Source of the DNA: an uncultured Bacilli bacterium | Lineage (GTDB): Bacteria > Bacillota_I > Bacilli_A > RF39 > UBA660 | Direction of reading: 5' to 3' | Length of the DNA: 13,123 nucleotides | Assembly (NCBI GenBank): GCA_944358225.1 | Contig: CALVQP010000100.1 | Location: 1 to 13,123, forward strand | In this document: positions 1 to 7,405 of the stretch, one piece after another | How positions within the stretch are numbered: the first letter of the stretch is position 1 | Layout: each line of letters starts with the position of its first letter | Notes under the pieces: generated by a model | Databases searched by the model: none | What the model was told of the DNA's origin: nothing | Seen by the model: only the letters and a program-made list of their open reading frames with translations | Made by a program: the position numbers and the translations under genes

Positions 1-86
1 AAATAAGCATAAGAAATAGCTGTTGCTGTTAATAAAACGACCACACTAAGAATAATTACTAATTTTTTCTTATCAATATTTTTCAT
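1..86 (-). CDS. N-terminus of a secreted protein, SipW-type-like signal peptide (partial)
   Basis: Only the first 28 codons are in the window; the gene runs off the left edge. Seen: ATG at 84-86, a Lys-rich start (MKNIDKKK), a hydrophobic stretch of about 15 residues, then an Ala/Thr-rich end finishing SYAY, with the next codon beginning TT (Phe or Leu). A basic start, hydrophobic core and AYF-like end are typical of signal peptides processed by SipW-type signal peptidases on TasA/camelysin-like fibre proteins; the TasA-like identity is inference from 28 residues. The ribosome site is GTAGGAG near 101-107, about 13 bases from the ATG, which is long. An in-frame GTG at 96-98 lies too close to that site to be the start. 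A promoter with a poly-G spacer lies directly upstream. The gene is separated from the sortase operon by a hairpin and is probably an independent unit. Confidence 0.6.
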   Translation of the reverse strand, partial: MKNIDKKKLVIILSVVVLLTATAISYAY

Positions 87-112
87 AGATATATGCACAC
101 TCCTACTTTACA

Positions 113-147
113 CATATCTATAATAACCCCCCCCGAATTTTTGTCAA
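113..147 (-). promoter_or_regulatory. Sigma-A-type promoter with an 8-G tract in the spacer
   Basis: On the minus strand a perfect -35 TTGACA (142-147) is followed by a 16-base spacer and a -10 TATTAT (120-125, one mismatch to TATAAT). The spacer contains eight consecutive G (C at 127-134 on the plus strand). Transcription would start near 111-113, just ahead of the ribosome site and ATG of the left-edge gene. Gaining one G would give the optimal 17-base spacer. An uninterrupted G8 is striking in sequence this AT-rich. The promoter elements are seen directly; phase variation is inferred. Confidence 0.65.
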
Positions 148-150
148 ATA

Positions 151-193
151 AACAAGAATCTCTTGACACTTTATGTGTCAAATGATTCTTGTT
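151..193 (-). terminator. Long hairpin after the sortase gene, likely operon terminator
   Basis: A 10-bp perfect outer stem (151-160 with 184-193) and a 7-bp perfect inner stem (163-169 with 175-181) are separated by a 2-by-2 internal loop and closed by a 5-base loop. It begins about 12 bases past the sortase stop codon. The 3' side on the minus strand is U-rich (TTCTTGTTTATTT) but lacks a clean U-run, so it may be an imperfect terminator or a 3'-end stabilising hairpin. It insulates the sortase operon from the promoter at 113-147. Confidence 0.6.
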
Positions 194-204
194 GTTTATT
201 ATCA

Positions 205-921
205 CTATAATTTTTTAGCATGTACAATAATTCTTTTTTCACCCTCATTAAAACAAGTAGATAAAGTTAAAATATGATCATTTTCATCAACCTCTACGTT
301 ATAATCATAACTAGAATCTTCAATTACTTGTTGTAAGACATCATTAGATAAATTGTCTTTTAAAATTTCCACATTATAAGAGTCAGTTATATATAAAGAA
401 AACACTTCATAAATATATACTTTATCCTCCAAATAAATATAAATATTAAAGTTATCTTTATTATTAGAATTATAAATATTCTTTAAGGGTTTAAATAAAG
501 AATCATGAGCAAATATAGTCGTATTTTGATCACTAAAATCTTTATTATTAATGTAATTTACAAATACCCAACCATTAACATTATTACTCTTATCAAAAGA
601 ATGTGTCAAATAGTAATTATTATTATTAGTTTGAACTAAAGGATAATTTATAGAGGTATCTTTAATTTCTAACCATCCCACAGTATCTGTATTTTTTTTC
701 TTTAAAGAAGAAAAATCTAAAGTATAACGCTCTTCTTCGCTACTACTATCATCAACAATAACATCTTTAGTAACCTCTTTTTGTAAATCGGTTACTAAAT
801 TTTTTGTCTTAGAATAATTAATTACTAACTTTAAAAAATTAAATAAAGTAAAAGCAAACAAGACTAATAAAACAACTAAAATTACTACATAAACCCATTT
901 CTTAACTTTTCTTTTTTTCAT
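205..921 (-). CDS. Class B sortase
   Basis: A 238-residue membrane-bound transpeptidase, predicted to cleave sorting signals of secreted proteins and attach them to cell-wall precursor. Seen: Lys/Arg-rich start and one membrane helix at about residues 9-35 (N-in), a linker, then the sortase barrel. The opening segment TVGWLEIKDTSINYPLVQ (residues 80-97) is typical of SrtB, and the catalytic triad is His139 (IFAHD), Cys223 (TLSTC) and Arg230 (EKRIIVHAKKL). The His motif reads AHD rather than the usual GHN, and the residues after it look shorter than in typical SrtB. The start overlaps the upstream cohesin gene by 20 bases with no strong ribosome site, suggesting translational coupling. The obvious in-window substrate is the scaffold with the SPNTG signal; (S/P)PxTG recognition by a class B sortase is known from Clostridioides difficile. 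Class is confident; substrate is inferred. Confidence 0.93.
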   Translation of the reverse strand: MKKRKVKKWVYVVILVVLLVLFAFTLFNFLKLVINYSKTKNLVTDLQKEVTKDVIVDDSSSEEERYTLDFSSLKKKNTDTVGWLEIKDTSINYPLVQTNNNNYYLTHSFDKSNNVNGWVFVNYINNKDFSDQNTTIFAHDSLFKPLKNIYNSNNKDNFNIYIYLEDKVYIYEVFSLYITDSYNVEILKDNLSNDVLQQVIEDSSYDYNVEVDENDHILTLSTCFNEGEKRIIVHAKKL

Positions 922-1702
922 AACTTTTTTTCTTTCTTTTAAACAATATAATTAAACCAAGTAATAAAGCTACTGCCCCAATTACAATTAAAATTAAAGG
1001 ATATACTTTTAATTGATTATCTTTTAATTGCTTAACTTCTTCAATTTTTTCTTTAACAACATATTCTTTTTCTAAAACTTCACCATTATCAAGCTTTGCT
1101 TTAATCGTTACATTTCCATTTTGTTTAAAATTAATATTTCCCGAATTATCTACTGTCGCAATATTTTCGTCACTACTAAAATATTGAATATTTTCTTGAC
1201 TATTTTGCTCATCGAAATTTACTTGTGTATTTTTAGCTACAGTTTTTTTTATCTTTACTAGTCCATCCGTTGCCTTATAACCCAAAGTAGTTACCTCATC
1301 AATAGCAAAATCTGTTACATTAATAGCAATTTTAGTATCACTTACCTCATCAGATATAATTCTAAATTTAGCTTGCAAAATATTGCCAGTATCATCCATT
1401 AATTTTTTATTATCTAAACATAAAGCATACATAGTAAGAACACCATTTTCTTCAGCAACGTCTTTCATAAATGCTTTATCTAAACCAATAATATCTGCAG
1501 AATCATACTTTAAAATGCTTTGATCATAGTTTAACTTAACTCCCAATAATCCAAAAGAAGGATTATCACTAATATTTAAATTTATCGTAATCAGCTCATT
1601 TTTTATACCAGTTACTTCCTCAATTGTAAAGTTAGCTTCTTGAGCATTTACAATATTTAAACTTAAAAAGAAAAATGTTATTAAACATATAATCTTTTTC
1701 AT
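902..1702 (-). CDS. Membrane-anchored cohesin-domain protein
   Basis: A 266-residue surface protein predicted to hold dockerin-bearing proteins at the membrane. Seen: signal peptide at residues 1-20 (ending IVNA), a cohesin-like beta domain at about 22-152 with the LNYDQSILKY strand typical of cohesins, a short BIG2-like segment at about 158-218 (SSDENIATVDNSGNI), one transmembrane helix at about 235-254, and a basic tail (KRKKKSYEKKKS). There is no LPxTG-like motif before the helix, so it should stay in the membrane rather than be linked to the wall. The ribosome site AGGAGGG (1707-1713) is strong, lies 4 bases from the ATG and overlaps the stop codon of the upstream protease. Its 3' end overlaps the sortase start by 20 bases, inside A-rich sequence with two A7 runs. 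Dockerin binding is inferred from the neighbouring dockerin genes. Confidence 0.82.
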   Translation of the reverse strand: MKKIICLITFFFLSLNIVNAQEANFTIEEVTGIKNELITINLNISDNPSFGLLGVKLNYDQSILKYDSADIIGLDKAFMKDVAEENGVLTMYALCLDNKKLMDDTGNILQAKFRIISDEVSDTKIAINVTDFAIDEVTTLGYKATDGLVKIKKTVAKNTQVNFDEQNSQENIQYFSSDENIATVDNSGNINFKQNGNVTIKAKLDNGEVLEKEYVVKEKIEEVKQLKDNQLKVYPLILIVIGAVALLLGLIILFKRKKKSYEKKKS

Positions 1703-1706
1703 CTAA

Positions 1707-1713
1707 CCCTCCT
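1707..1713 (-). promoter_or_regulatory. Ribosome binding site overlapping the protease stop codon
   Basis: AGGAGGG on the minus strand, 4 bases before the ATG at 1702. The TAG stop of the protease (1712-1714) shares its AG with this site, so termination and re-initiation are physically coupled. It is the strongest ribosome site in the window. Confidence 0.75.
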
Positions 1714-4396
1714 AAATTTTACCAAAATACGTTTTTATTAACAATAATATATCTGTTGTATCTATCTTGTTATTATAATTTAAATCTCCTACTTCACTAT
1801 AATAATCTGTTATTTCTATTTTATTGAAATATAACTTAATTAATAATAAAATATCCGTTAAATCTATTTTATCATTTTGATTCATATCTCCCATTAAATA
1901 TTCATCTTCTAATAGTATATAATCAAAATTATTTTCTATAGCAAATGTTTGTGGATATGTATTTTCGTATACATAGAATGTGGCATTAGTAGTATTCATA
2001 AATGCTCTAGAATTGATAGATTCTACAAATTTACCAAAATAAATTTCTTTTAAACTTTGACATTTATAAAAAGCTAGATCATCAATTGCTACTAAATTTT
2101 TTGGTAATGTTACTTTTTCTAAATAATTATTATTAAAAAAAGTTGCTTTTGGAATTGTTTTCAAATTATTTAAAAACGTTATTTCTGTTATCCCTGTTGA
2201 GCTATAATTACTCTCAAATACATCAGAACCAAACTTAGTAACACTTTTAGGAATAGTTAATTTAACTTCAGCACTTGGATCAAAGGCATTTTTAAAAGCA
2301 TAATCGCCTATTTCTTCTAATGTTTGTGGAAAATTAATTTGTCCCAATGATCTACATTCTTCAAAAGCACTTATTCCGATATATTTTAAATTTTCCCCTA
2401 GATCAATATTTTTCAAATGTTTATTATTATAAAAAGCATTATTACCTATATAAGTCAAATCATTACTAGTTGTAATATGCATAAAATTTTGATCACCATT
2501 AAAAGCATTATCACCTATATATGATACATTAGCATCCACACTTATTAAAGCCTGAGCGTTTCTAAAAGCATTATCACCTATTTCTAAATATTTTGCCTCA
2601 CTTTTTACATAACTTAAGAATGAGCCATCATCATAATCATAAAAAGCGTTATTACCGATTCTAGTTAAAGTTTCTGGTAAATAAAGATTATTAACTAAAC
2701 GAATTGCATCCCATGCATCAGCAAAAATTGTTGTCTCTTGATCAGCAATAGCACTAACCTGATAACCATCTATCTCACTGGGAATATATAATGACTTGCC
2801 ACTAAATTCAGTATCTTTAAAGTTTGTAAGCTCAATAGTATTATCATCTAAAATATTATAATCCCATACACTTTCTAAATCTTCCTGCCAAATCTTAACC
2901 GTATCTTCAACTTCTTCACCTAAAGGAGTTGTAAATTTTATATTTATAGTTTGAGAAGAATAATAATAGTTAGGATCATAACCCGTAATTTCAACATTTG
3001 GAAGATCATATAGTAAATACGACTTAGTTTCCCCGTTTGAGTATTTTAAGCTAATATTTCTATTTAATATATTATTTATTGTTCCATAATCATAGGAAGA
3101 TAATGCATCACTTATTCCCATTATTTCAACAATCTCTGCTATATTATCATTTTCACTTTGTTTAAAGACGTTAAACTCATCACAATCAGCGCCATCACAA
3201 ATTTGGGCATTCTCAAAATTAATAAAACCATAACCATAATATTGATCCCAATCTTCATCACCTAAATCAAGAGAATATCTTCTTAATATAGTCACTATGT
3301 CTTTAAAAGTTAATTCTTTATTTAGACTTTTCAAAAGGGCTACAGCACTAACAGAATGAGGTGTTGCCATCGATGTTCCGCTCATAGTACCATTAATACT
3401 TAAAATATCAACCCCAGGTGCAGCAAACATTATATAATCTCCATAATTAGAGAAATCAGCTTTCTCCTTGTTTTGATCTACAGCTGATATCGCAATGGTA
3501 TTACTAAATGCTGCTGGATAATTAGCTTGGAAAGTATTATCATTGCCAGCTGCTGCAACACTTAAAATTTTTTCTTGCTTTGCTGCCTCAATAGCAATAT
3601 ATTCTTCATTAGAATATAATGAACTGCTAAAACTCATGTTCATTACATCAGCGCAATTATTATATGTAACATAATTAATTCCGGCTATAATATCACTTGT
3701 ATAAATTCTTTTAGTATTAGAAACTTTAATTGGCATAATCTTAACATTACTAGGTGTTGCCTCAGCGATCGTTCCCGCTATATGGGTTCCATGACCATCC
3801 TCATCATTCATTTGATCTGCATCTTCTACAACATTATAATATCCAGCAAGACGATTAAGATAATTTTTATTAAAAAGTTCTACATCTAAACCAGTATCAA
3901 TAATGGCTACTGTAACTTCATTTAAATCATAATCTGAAGCTTTTTCTAACAAATCATCTATTCCCATTGCTTCTACACCCCATGAATTATAAGTTGAAAC
4001 TAAAACTGTATCTTCTGATAATTCATGGACGATATTTTCTGAAACAGATATCGATAAGTCTTCAAATTCTTTTAAAGCCTTATTTTTATCTTCGGCATTT
4101 TTATATTGCAAATAATATTGATTATTTGGAGCCGGTATTACTTTAACTGCTCCGTAAGTTTCTTTTAGCTTTTTTTCACTTGTCACAATTAAAATATTTT
4201 CTTTATCTTCTTCTTTTGTATTTTTTACTTCATCTAAATAATTAGTCATATATTCTTCAGATAAAGTTGAAATATTTATAGCTAAATTTTCTTTTTTATT
4301 AACACTTTTATCTTTAAAATTTACATTAATAAATATTATAGAAATTACTCCTACAAAAACTAATATTAATAAACTTATTACTATCTTCTTCTTCAT
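1712..4396 (-). CDS. Subtilisin-like S8 protease with BspA-type LRRs and C-terminal dockerin
   Basis: An 894-residue secreted serine protease. Seen in order: N-terminal signal/anchor helix (about 5-24); a propeptide-like region (about 30-140); a subtilase domain (about 140-400) with catalytic Asp167 (IIDTG), His202 (GHGTHIAG), oxyanion Asn285 (AAAGND) and Ser342 (GTSMATPH), so it should be active; a linker beta domain; LRR_5/BspA-like repeats (about 570-800) with recurring IGxxAF motifs; and a two-repeat calcium dockerin (836-894, GDMNQNDKIDLTD and GDLNYNNKIDTTD). The LRRs probably bind a target or partner; the dockerin should tether the enzyme to a cohesin encoded here. The hydrophobic N-terminus lacks a clear cleavage site, so it could be a signal anchor. 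Cys400, Cys405 and an isolated Cys680 are present. The ATG lies 2 bases past the upstream stop, with ribosome site AAGGGTG. The substrate is unknown. Confidence 0.92.
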   Translation of the reverse strand: MKKKIVISLLILVFVGVISIIFINVNFKDKSVNKKENLAINISTLSEEYMTNYLDEVKNTKEEDKENILIVTSEKKLKETYGAVKVIPAPNNQYYLQYKNAEDKNKALKEFEDLSISVSENIVHELSEDTVLVSTYNSWGVEAMGIDDLLEKASDYDLNEVTVAIIDTGLDVELFNKNYLNRLAGYYNVVEDADQMNDEDGHGTHIAGTIAEATPSNVKIMPIKVSNTKRIYTSDIIAGINYVTYNNCADVMNMSFSSSLYSNEEYIAIEAAKQEKILSVAAAGNDNTFQANYPAAFSNTIAISAVDQNKEKADFSNYGDYIMFAAPGVDILSINGTMSGTSMATPHSVSAVALLKSLNKELTFKDIVTILRRYSLDLGDEDWDQYYGYGFINFENAQICDGADCDEFNVFKQSENDNIAEIVEIMGISDALSSYDYGTINNILNRNISLKYSNGETKSYLLYDLPNVEITGYDPNYYYSSQTINIKFTTPLGEEVEDTVKIWQEDLESVWDYNILDDNTIELTNFKDTEFSGKSLYIPSEIDGYQVSAIADQETTIFADAWDAIRLVNNLYLPETLTRIGNNAFYDYDDGSFLSYVKSEAKYLEIGDNAFRNAQALISVDANVSYIGDNAFNGDQNFMHITTSNDLTYIGNNAFYNNKHLKNIDLGENLKYIGISAFEECRSLGQINFPQTLEEIGDYAFKNAFDPSAEVKLTIPKSVTKFGSDVFESNYSSTGITEITFLNNLKTIPKATFFNNNYLEKVTLPKNLVAIDDLAFYKCQSLKEIYFGKFVESINSRAFMNTTNATFYVYENTYPQTFAIENNFDYILLEDEYLMGDMNQNDKIDLTDILLLIKLYFNKIEITDYYSEVGDLNYNNKIDTTDILLLIKTYFGKI
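1724..1789 (-). repeat. Dockerin second-repeat DNA copy, paired with 4411-4476
   Basis: This 66-base stretch encodes the second calcium repeat and tail of the protease dockerin. It matches 4411-4476 in the small cohesin-like/dockerin gene with about four mismatches by eye. The other two dockerins in the window are more diverged at the same place, suggesting recent duplication or gene conversion between this pair. Confidence 0.75.
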
Positions 4397-4398
4397 TT

Positions 4399-4959
4399 TT
4401 ACACCCTTTTAAAATACGTTTTTATTAACAATAATATATCTGTCGTATCTATCTTATTATTTTGATTTAAATCTCCAACTAAATTGTAGTATTCATCTGC
4501 TTCTATCTTATTAAAATATAATTTTATTAATAATAGAATATCAGTCATGTCCACATAGTCATTTTTATTCATATCTCCTAAAACATAATTACCAATTTTA
4601 ATATTTTTAGTTATCTTAAAATCAGCAGCTGTATCATCTTCATAATAACCTGTAATACTAAACTCTATATTTCCCTCTGCTAAAGCTTTAAAAGTTAAAG
4701 TAACTTTATTATCTGATTCTATTAAACAAGTTTTATCTAAACAATCCTCTGATGAATTTATCAGTTGCATTTTACTATCATCATAATCCATCTTAAAATA
4801 TGTATAAGTATACTCTAGCGAATTTGACACATCTACAGTAATACTAAATTCTTCATTTACTTTAACAACTGGTTTTTCCACACTTACATCAATTGTAGCT
4901 GCCTTAGTGATATTCATAAATCCTAAAAATCCCACTATAATAAACATGACCTTTTTCAT
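4399..4959 (-). CDS. Small secreted cohesin-like/dockerin protein (candidate adaptor)
   Basis: A 186-residue secreted protein. Seen: signal peptide (residues 1-20, ending ITKA); one beta-sandwich domain at about 22-123 with the YFKMDYDDSKMQLIN strand that resembles cohesins, though at about 100 residues it is shorter than usual; two cysteines, Cys73 and Cys78, that could pair; and a dockerin (128-186, GDMNKNDYVDMTD and GDLNQNNKIDTTD). If the first domain is a true cohesin, the protein would be an adaptor scaffold that docks to one cohesin and presents another. It could instead be a plain Ig-like binding domain. A TTG at 4975-4977 extends the frame, but the ribosome site AAAGGTG (4967-4973) lies inside that extension, 7 bases from the ATG at 4959, so the ATG is chosen. 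It is 4 bases past the upstream stop. Confidence 0.8.
   Translation of the reverse strand: MKKVMFIIVGFLGFMNITKAATIDVSVEKPVVKVNEEFSITVDVSNSLEYTYTYFKMDYDDSKMQLINSSEDCLDKTCLIESDNKVTLTFKALAEGNIEFSITGYYEDDTAADFKITKNIKIGNYVLGDMNKNDYVDMTDILLLIKLYFNKIEADEYYNLVGDLNQNNKIDTTDILLLIKTYFKRV
4402..4408 (-). promoter_or_regulatory. Ribosome binding site formed by the last dockerin codons
   Basis: AAGGGTG on the minus strand, 5 bases before the protease ATG at 4396. It is built from the final Lys-Arg-Val codons of the small dockerin protein, directly before its TAA, so the two genes are translationally linked. Confidence 0.7.
4411..4476 (-). repeat. Dockerin second-repeat DNA copy, paired with 1724-1789
   Basis: This stretch encodes the second calcium repeat of the small cohesin-like/dockerin protein. 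It is nearly identical to the same part of the protease dockerin (about four differences in 66 bases by eye), including the TT pair following the fourth calcium-ligand Asp. Confidence 0.75.
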
Positions 4960-4963
4960 AACT

Positions 4964-6943
4964 TTACACCTTTCCAAAGTACGTTTTTATTAATATTAGA
5001 ATATCTGTTAGATCATATCGATCATTACTATTCATATCTCCAACTATCTCATAATAATCATTTGGTGTCAATTTATTAAAATAAAGTTTTATTAAAATTA
5101 ATATATCTGTTAAATCTATTTTTCCATTTTGATTCATATCCCCTTTTAAATAAAGAACTTCTCCAGTTACAACGACCTTAATACTAGCGCTTTTATTATT
5201 AGAAGTTTTAACAGTAATTATTGCTTCTCCAGGATATTTAGCCGTAATATTCCCCGAATTATCCACACTTACAATATTAGGATTAGAACTTGTAAATTGT
5301 AATGTTTTATCAAAAGCATCACTTGGAGTTATTGTGACATCTAATTTCATACTAGTATTATATTCTAATTCTACTTCACTTTTTGTAAAGTGAACTTCTT
5401 CAATAAAATTTAAAGGATTTAATTTATTAATAGTAATGTTTCTTCCTTGAATGGATGTCCAATAAATAAAACCATCTTTGTAAACATAATTCTCTTCCCC
5501 ACTCATAACTGCATTTTCTAATTTAGTCGGATTGACTAAAATATTAGCATCTTTATCAATTACCATATAATAAGTTTCATAATTAGAAGTGCTTAAATAT
5601 ATAGTTGAATCATTGTAATTGACTTTATCTTGTTCCCAAATTATCGCCACATTATCATTATCCATTTTAACTGCGCGAACTAAAATTGGCGAATACTCTT
5701 TTTCATTTGTTAAAAATTTTAATCCATAATCAACTTCATCTCCAGTTAGATATAAAGGTGTTGAACTATCAACTTCTTCAGGCTTTTGACCCGTTACTAC
5801 TCTTGTAGGAGTATCTAATAATTGCATAGCTTTACTATCATCCATAATATAAAAAGATTTATCATATTTTTGAACTACTATTTGATAAGGATTATTAATT
5901 TTAGTCCCATAATCTGAACTTAATACTGGATCCATAGCCCCTACATACAAATAACCATCTTCTAACTCAAGAATATTTCCCATAATTGAATTTAAAATAT
6001 TATTACCACTAAGTCCTCTAGAACCCTCAGAATAATGAAACATTCTTTTAGTTGTCAAATTAAAATAATTTCCATATTCACTATCATTATAATTATAAAG
6101 TTTTGTAACCATCATTCCTCTAGTAGCACCCGCATCTCCGGCCTCAGCAAGTAAATAACCTCCATCACTTGTTGTAATAATTCTTTGCGCTAAGGAATGA
6201 CCAATACTATGAGAAAAAGTATTTACATAAGGCTGTCTTCGTTCCCACTCCAGCGCCTCTTTATCATGCATATTGCTTAAATATTCTAAGTCGTTAGCAT
6301 CAAAAAAAGCTATAAGACTAGATTGGTGAGAATTAAACATATTTCGACCAAAGAATAAAGCAATTACTCCATCATTAACAGCAATACTATTATTTGAGGT
6401 ATAAAATGGTACTTGAGTTCCTGTTTGATCATAGTAACTACTAGCATTTAAATCTACACCCTTATACTCTTTTAAATCAACTAAATTACCAGTTTTATCA
6501 TATTTACCTAACGCTAAGACATTTTTACTATATTGTTCAGTCAAGCTAGAACCACTAGCAATTGTTGTATAAAAAACATATAAATAATTATTATAATAAA
6601 CCGCTCCCCCAAAAGGTTTAAACAAGATTTCTTGAACAGTGTTAAGATCATCACCTTTATAATATAACGGCCATGAATAAGTACTTATTAAATTCATCTT
6701 TTCATCATATTTAGACCAATAAACATTTCCCTCGGAAGTATAAACATTATTAAATAATCCTTCCTCATCAAAAAAGTCATATATTCGATAAGCACTTTCC
6801 GTTGAGTAAGTTGCTCCATTTACCTCCTTATAAGTTGAATATAAATTATCAGTACTTGTAAATTTATATTGTGTTAAATTCGCTGCCTGAGAAGTACTTA
6901 TTAATACTAAAAACAAACTAATTGTAAATAATATTTTTTTCAT
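4964..6943 (-). CDS. Secreted propeller-like protein with BIG2 domain and dockerin
   Basis: A 659-residue secreted protein of unknown activity. Seen: signal peptide (1-20, ending STSQA); a long beta-rich region (about 22-510); a BIG2 Ig-like domain (about 515-594, with the typical SSNPNIVSVDNSGNI core); and a dockerin (601-659, GDMNQNGKIDLTD and GDMNSNDRYDLTD). The long region has recurring blade-like phrases, such as NYLYVFYTT, GVIALFFGR, GGYLLAEAGDAG, DGYLYVGAMDP and GFIYWTS, which suggest a beta-propeller. I do not recognise a family or catalytic motif, so a binding role is as likely as an enzymatic one. The ribosome site AAGGTG lies 5 bases before the ATG. Its last codons (GGA AAG GTG TAA) form the ribosome site of the next gene. 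About 100 non-coding bases separate it from the upstream small gene. Confidence 0.82.
   Translation of the reverse strand: MKKILFTISLFLVLISTSQAANLTQYKFTSTDNLYSTYKEVNGATYSTESAYRIYDFFDEEGLFNNVYTSEGNVYWSKYDEKMNLISTYSWPLYYKGDDLNTVQEILFKPFGGAVYYNNYLYVFYTTIASGSSLTEQYSKNVLALGKYDKTGNLVDLKEYKGVDLNASSYYDQTGTQVPFYTSNNSIAVNDGVIALFFGRNMFNSHQSSLIAFFDANDLEYLSNMHDKEALEWERRQPYVNTFSHSIGHSLAQRIITTSDGGYLLAEAGDAGATRGMMVTKLYNYNDSEYGNYFNLTTKRMFHYSEGSRGLSGNNILNSIMGNILELEDGYLYVGAMDPVLSSDYGTKINNPYQIVVQKYDKSFYIMDDSKAMQLLDTPTRVVTGQKPEEVDSSTPLYLTGDEVDYGLKFLTNEKEYSPILVRAVKMDNDNVAIIWEQDKVNYNDSTIYLSTSNYETYYMVIDKDANILVNPTKLENAVMSGEENYVYKDGFIYWTSIQGRNITINKLNPLNFIEEVHFTKSEVELEYNTSMKLDVTITPSDAFDKTLQFTSSNPNIVSVDNSGNITAKYPGEAIITVKTSNNKSASIKVVVTGEVLYLKGDMNQNGKIDLTDILILIKLYFNKLTPNDYYEIVGDMNSNDRYDLTDILILIKTYFGKV
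4967..4973 (-). promoter_or_regulatory. Ribosome binding site deciding the start at 4959
   Basis: AAAGGTG on the minus strand, 7 bases before the ATG at 4957-4959. It is formed by the last Lys-Val codons of the propeller-like protein's dockerin. The site lies within the longer TTG-started frame, which argues against the TTG at 4975-4977. Confidence 0.7.
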
Positions 6944-7070
6944 CTCATCACCTTATACTTTATATTTTAATATTTAATTCATATCACCAATCATTGTATA
7001 ACTATTTTATATCTAGCATTCCGTGATATTCTAATTTTATTAATTAATCATTTATATTCAAATCCATTTC
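6944..7070 (-). pseudogene. Possible decayed dockerin between two genes
   Basis: After the small unknown gene the minus strand reads, in broken frames, VEMDLNIND, stop, LIKLE, and later an open SYTMIGDMN followed by a stop, then ILKYKV and a stop. The intact dockerins read GDLNKNGKIDLTDILLLIKLY and then DYYKMAGDMN and end KTYFGKV. The order and the exact GDMN match suggest a dockerin eroded by deletions (about 79 rather than 102 bases between the two calcium-loop starts). In AT-rich DNA such matches can arise by chance, so support is weak. No terminator or clear promoter is seen here. Confidence 0.3.
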
Positions 7071-7394
7071 AACTTGATCATCTAATATATTCCCAAATTT
7101 TACGATAACGTTACTTTCAATATAATCAATAAAATTTTGGGTATCAAATATTTCTATCATAGCTATTTTTGAATTAAAATCAGTAGGTAACTCGTTATAC
7201 TCTTTATTTTCTATATTTTTAAAATAATTATTATTAAAAGAATCTATATAAAAAGCAATATATCCTTTTGCATCATTAAACTCAATATCAATTGATATTA
7301 ACAGAGAATAACCTTTTTTATTATTATAAGTTGCATGGATATATTTCATTTTAGAAGATAAAACTTTATATTCTTGATTATTAATTTTTAGCAT
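7044..7394 (-). CDS. Small protein of unknown function
   Basis: A 116-residue protein that I do not recognise. Seen: no signal peptide or membrane helix, so it is probably cytoplasmic, unlike every other complete gene here. It alternates hydrophobic and polar residues (YSLLISIDIEFNDAKGYIAFYIDSF), suggesting a beta-rich core, followed by an Asn/Asp/Ile-rich acidic end. The ribosome site is weak to moderate (AGGAAA, about 8 bases before the ATG) and overlaps the TAG stop of the upstream transglutaminase-like gene, 11 bases away, so it is in the operon. Its final residues (VEMDLNIND) resemble the start of a dockerin loop, so the gene may once have been longer or fused to a dockerin. It could instead be a small unrelated protein inserted in the cluster. 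Confidence 0.6.
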   Translation of the reverse strand: MLKINNQEYKVLSSKMKYIHATYNNKKGYSLLISIDIEFNDAKGYIAFYIDSFNNNYFKNIENKEYNELPTDFNSKIAMIEIFDTQNFIDYIESNVIVKFGNILDDQVEMDLNIND

Positions 7395-7405
7395 TTTTAT
7401 ATTTC

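Noticed and set aside
163..181. TTGACAC inverted repeat as a second promoter or operator
   Set aside because: It is the inner stem of a longer hairpin right after the sortase stop, so a terminator explains it better; no -10 element is suitably placed after it on the minus strand.
902..931. A7 runs at the cohesin-sortase overlap as a programmed frameshift site
   Set aside because: Such runs are common in this AT-rich sequence, no stimulatory structure is seen, and both proteins look complete without a shift.
4975..4977. TTG as the start of the small cohesin-like/dockerin gene
   Set aside because: The ribosome site for the ATG lies inside this extension, and the extension adds residues ahead of a normal signal peptide.
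7025..7060. Plus-strand DILILLINHLYSN, resembling a dockerin helix
   Set aside because: It is antisense to the end of a gene, has no calcium loop before it, and Ile/Leu/Asn strings are expected by chance in AT-rich DNA.
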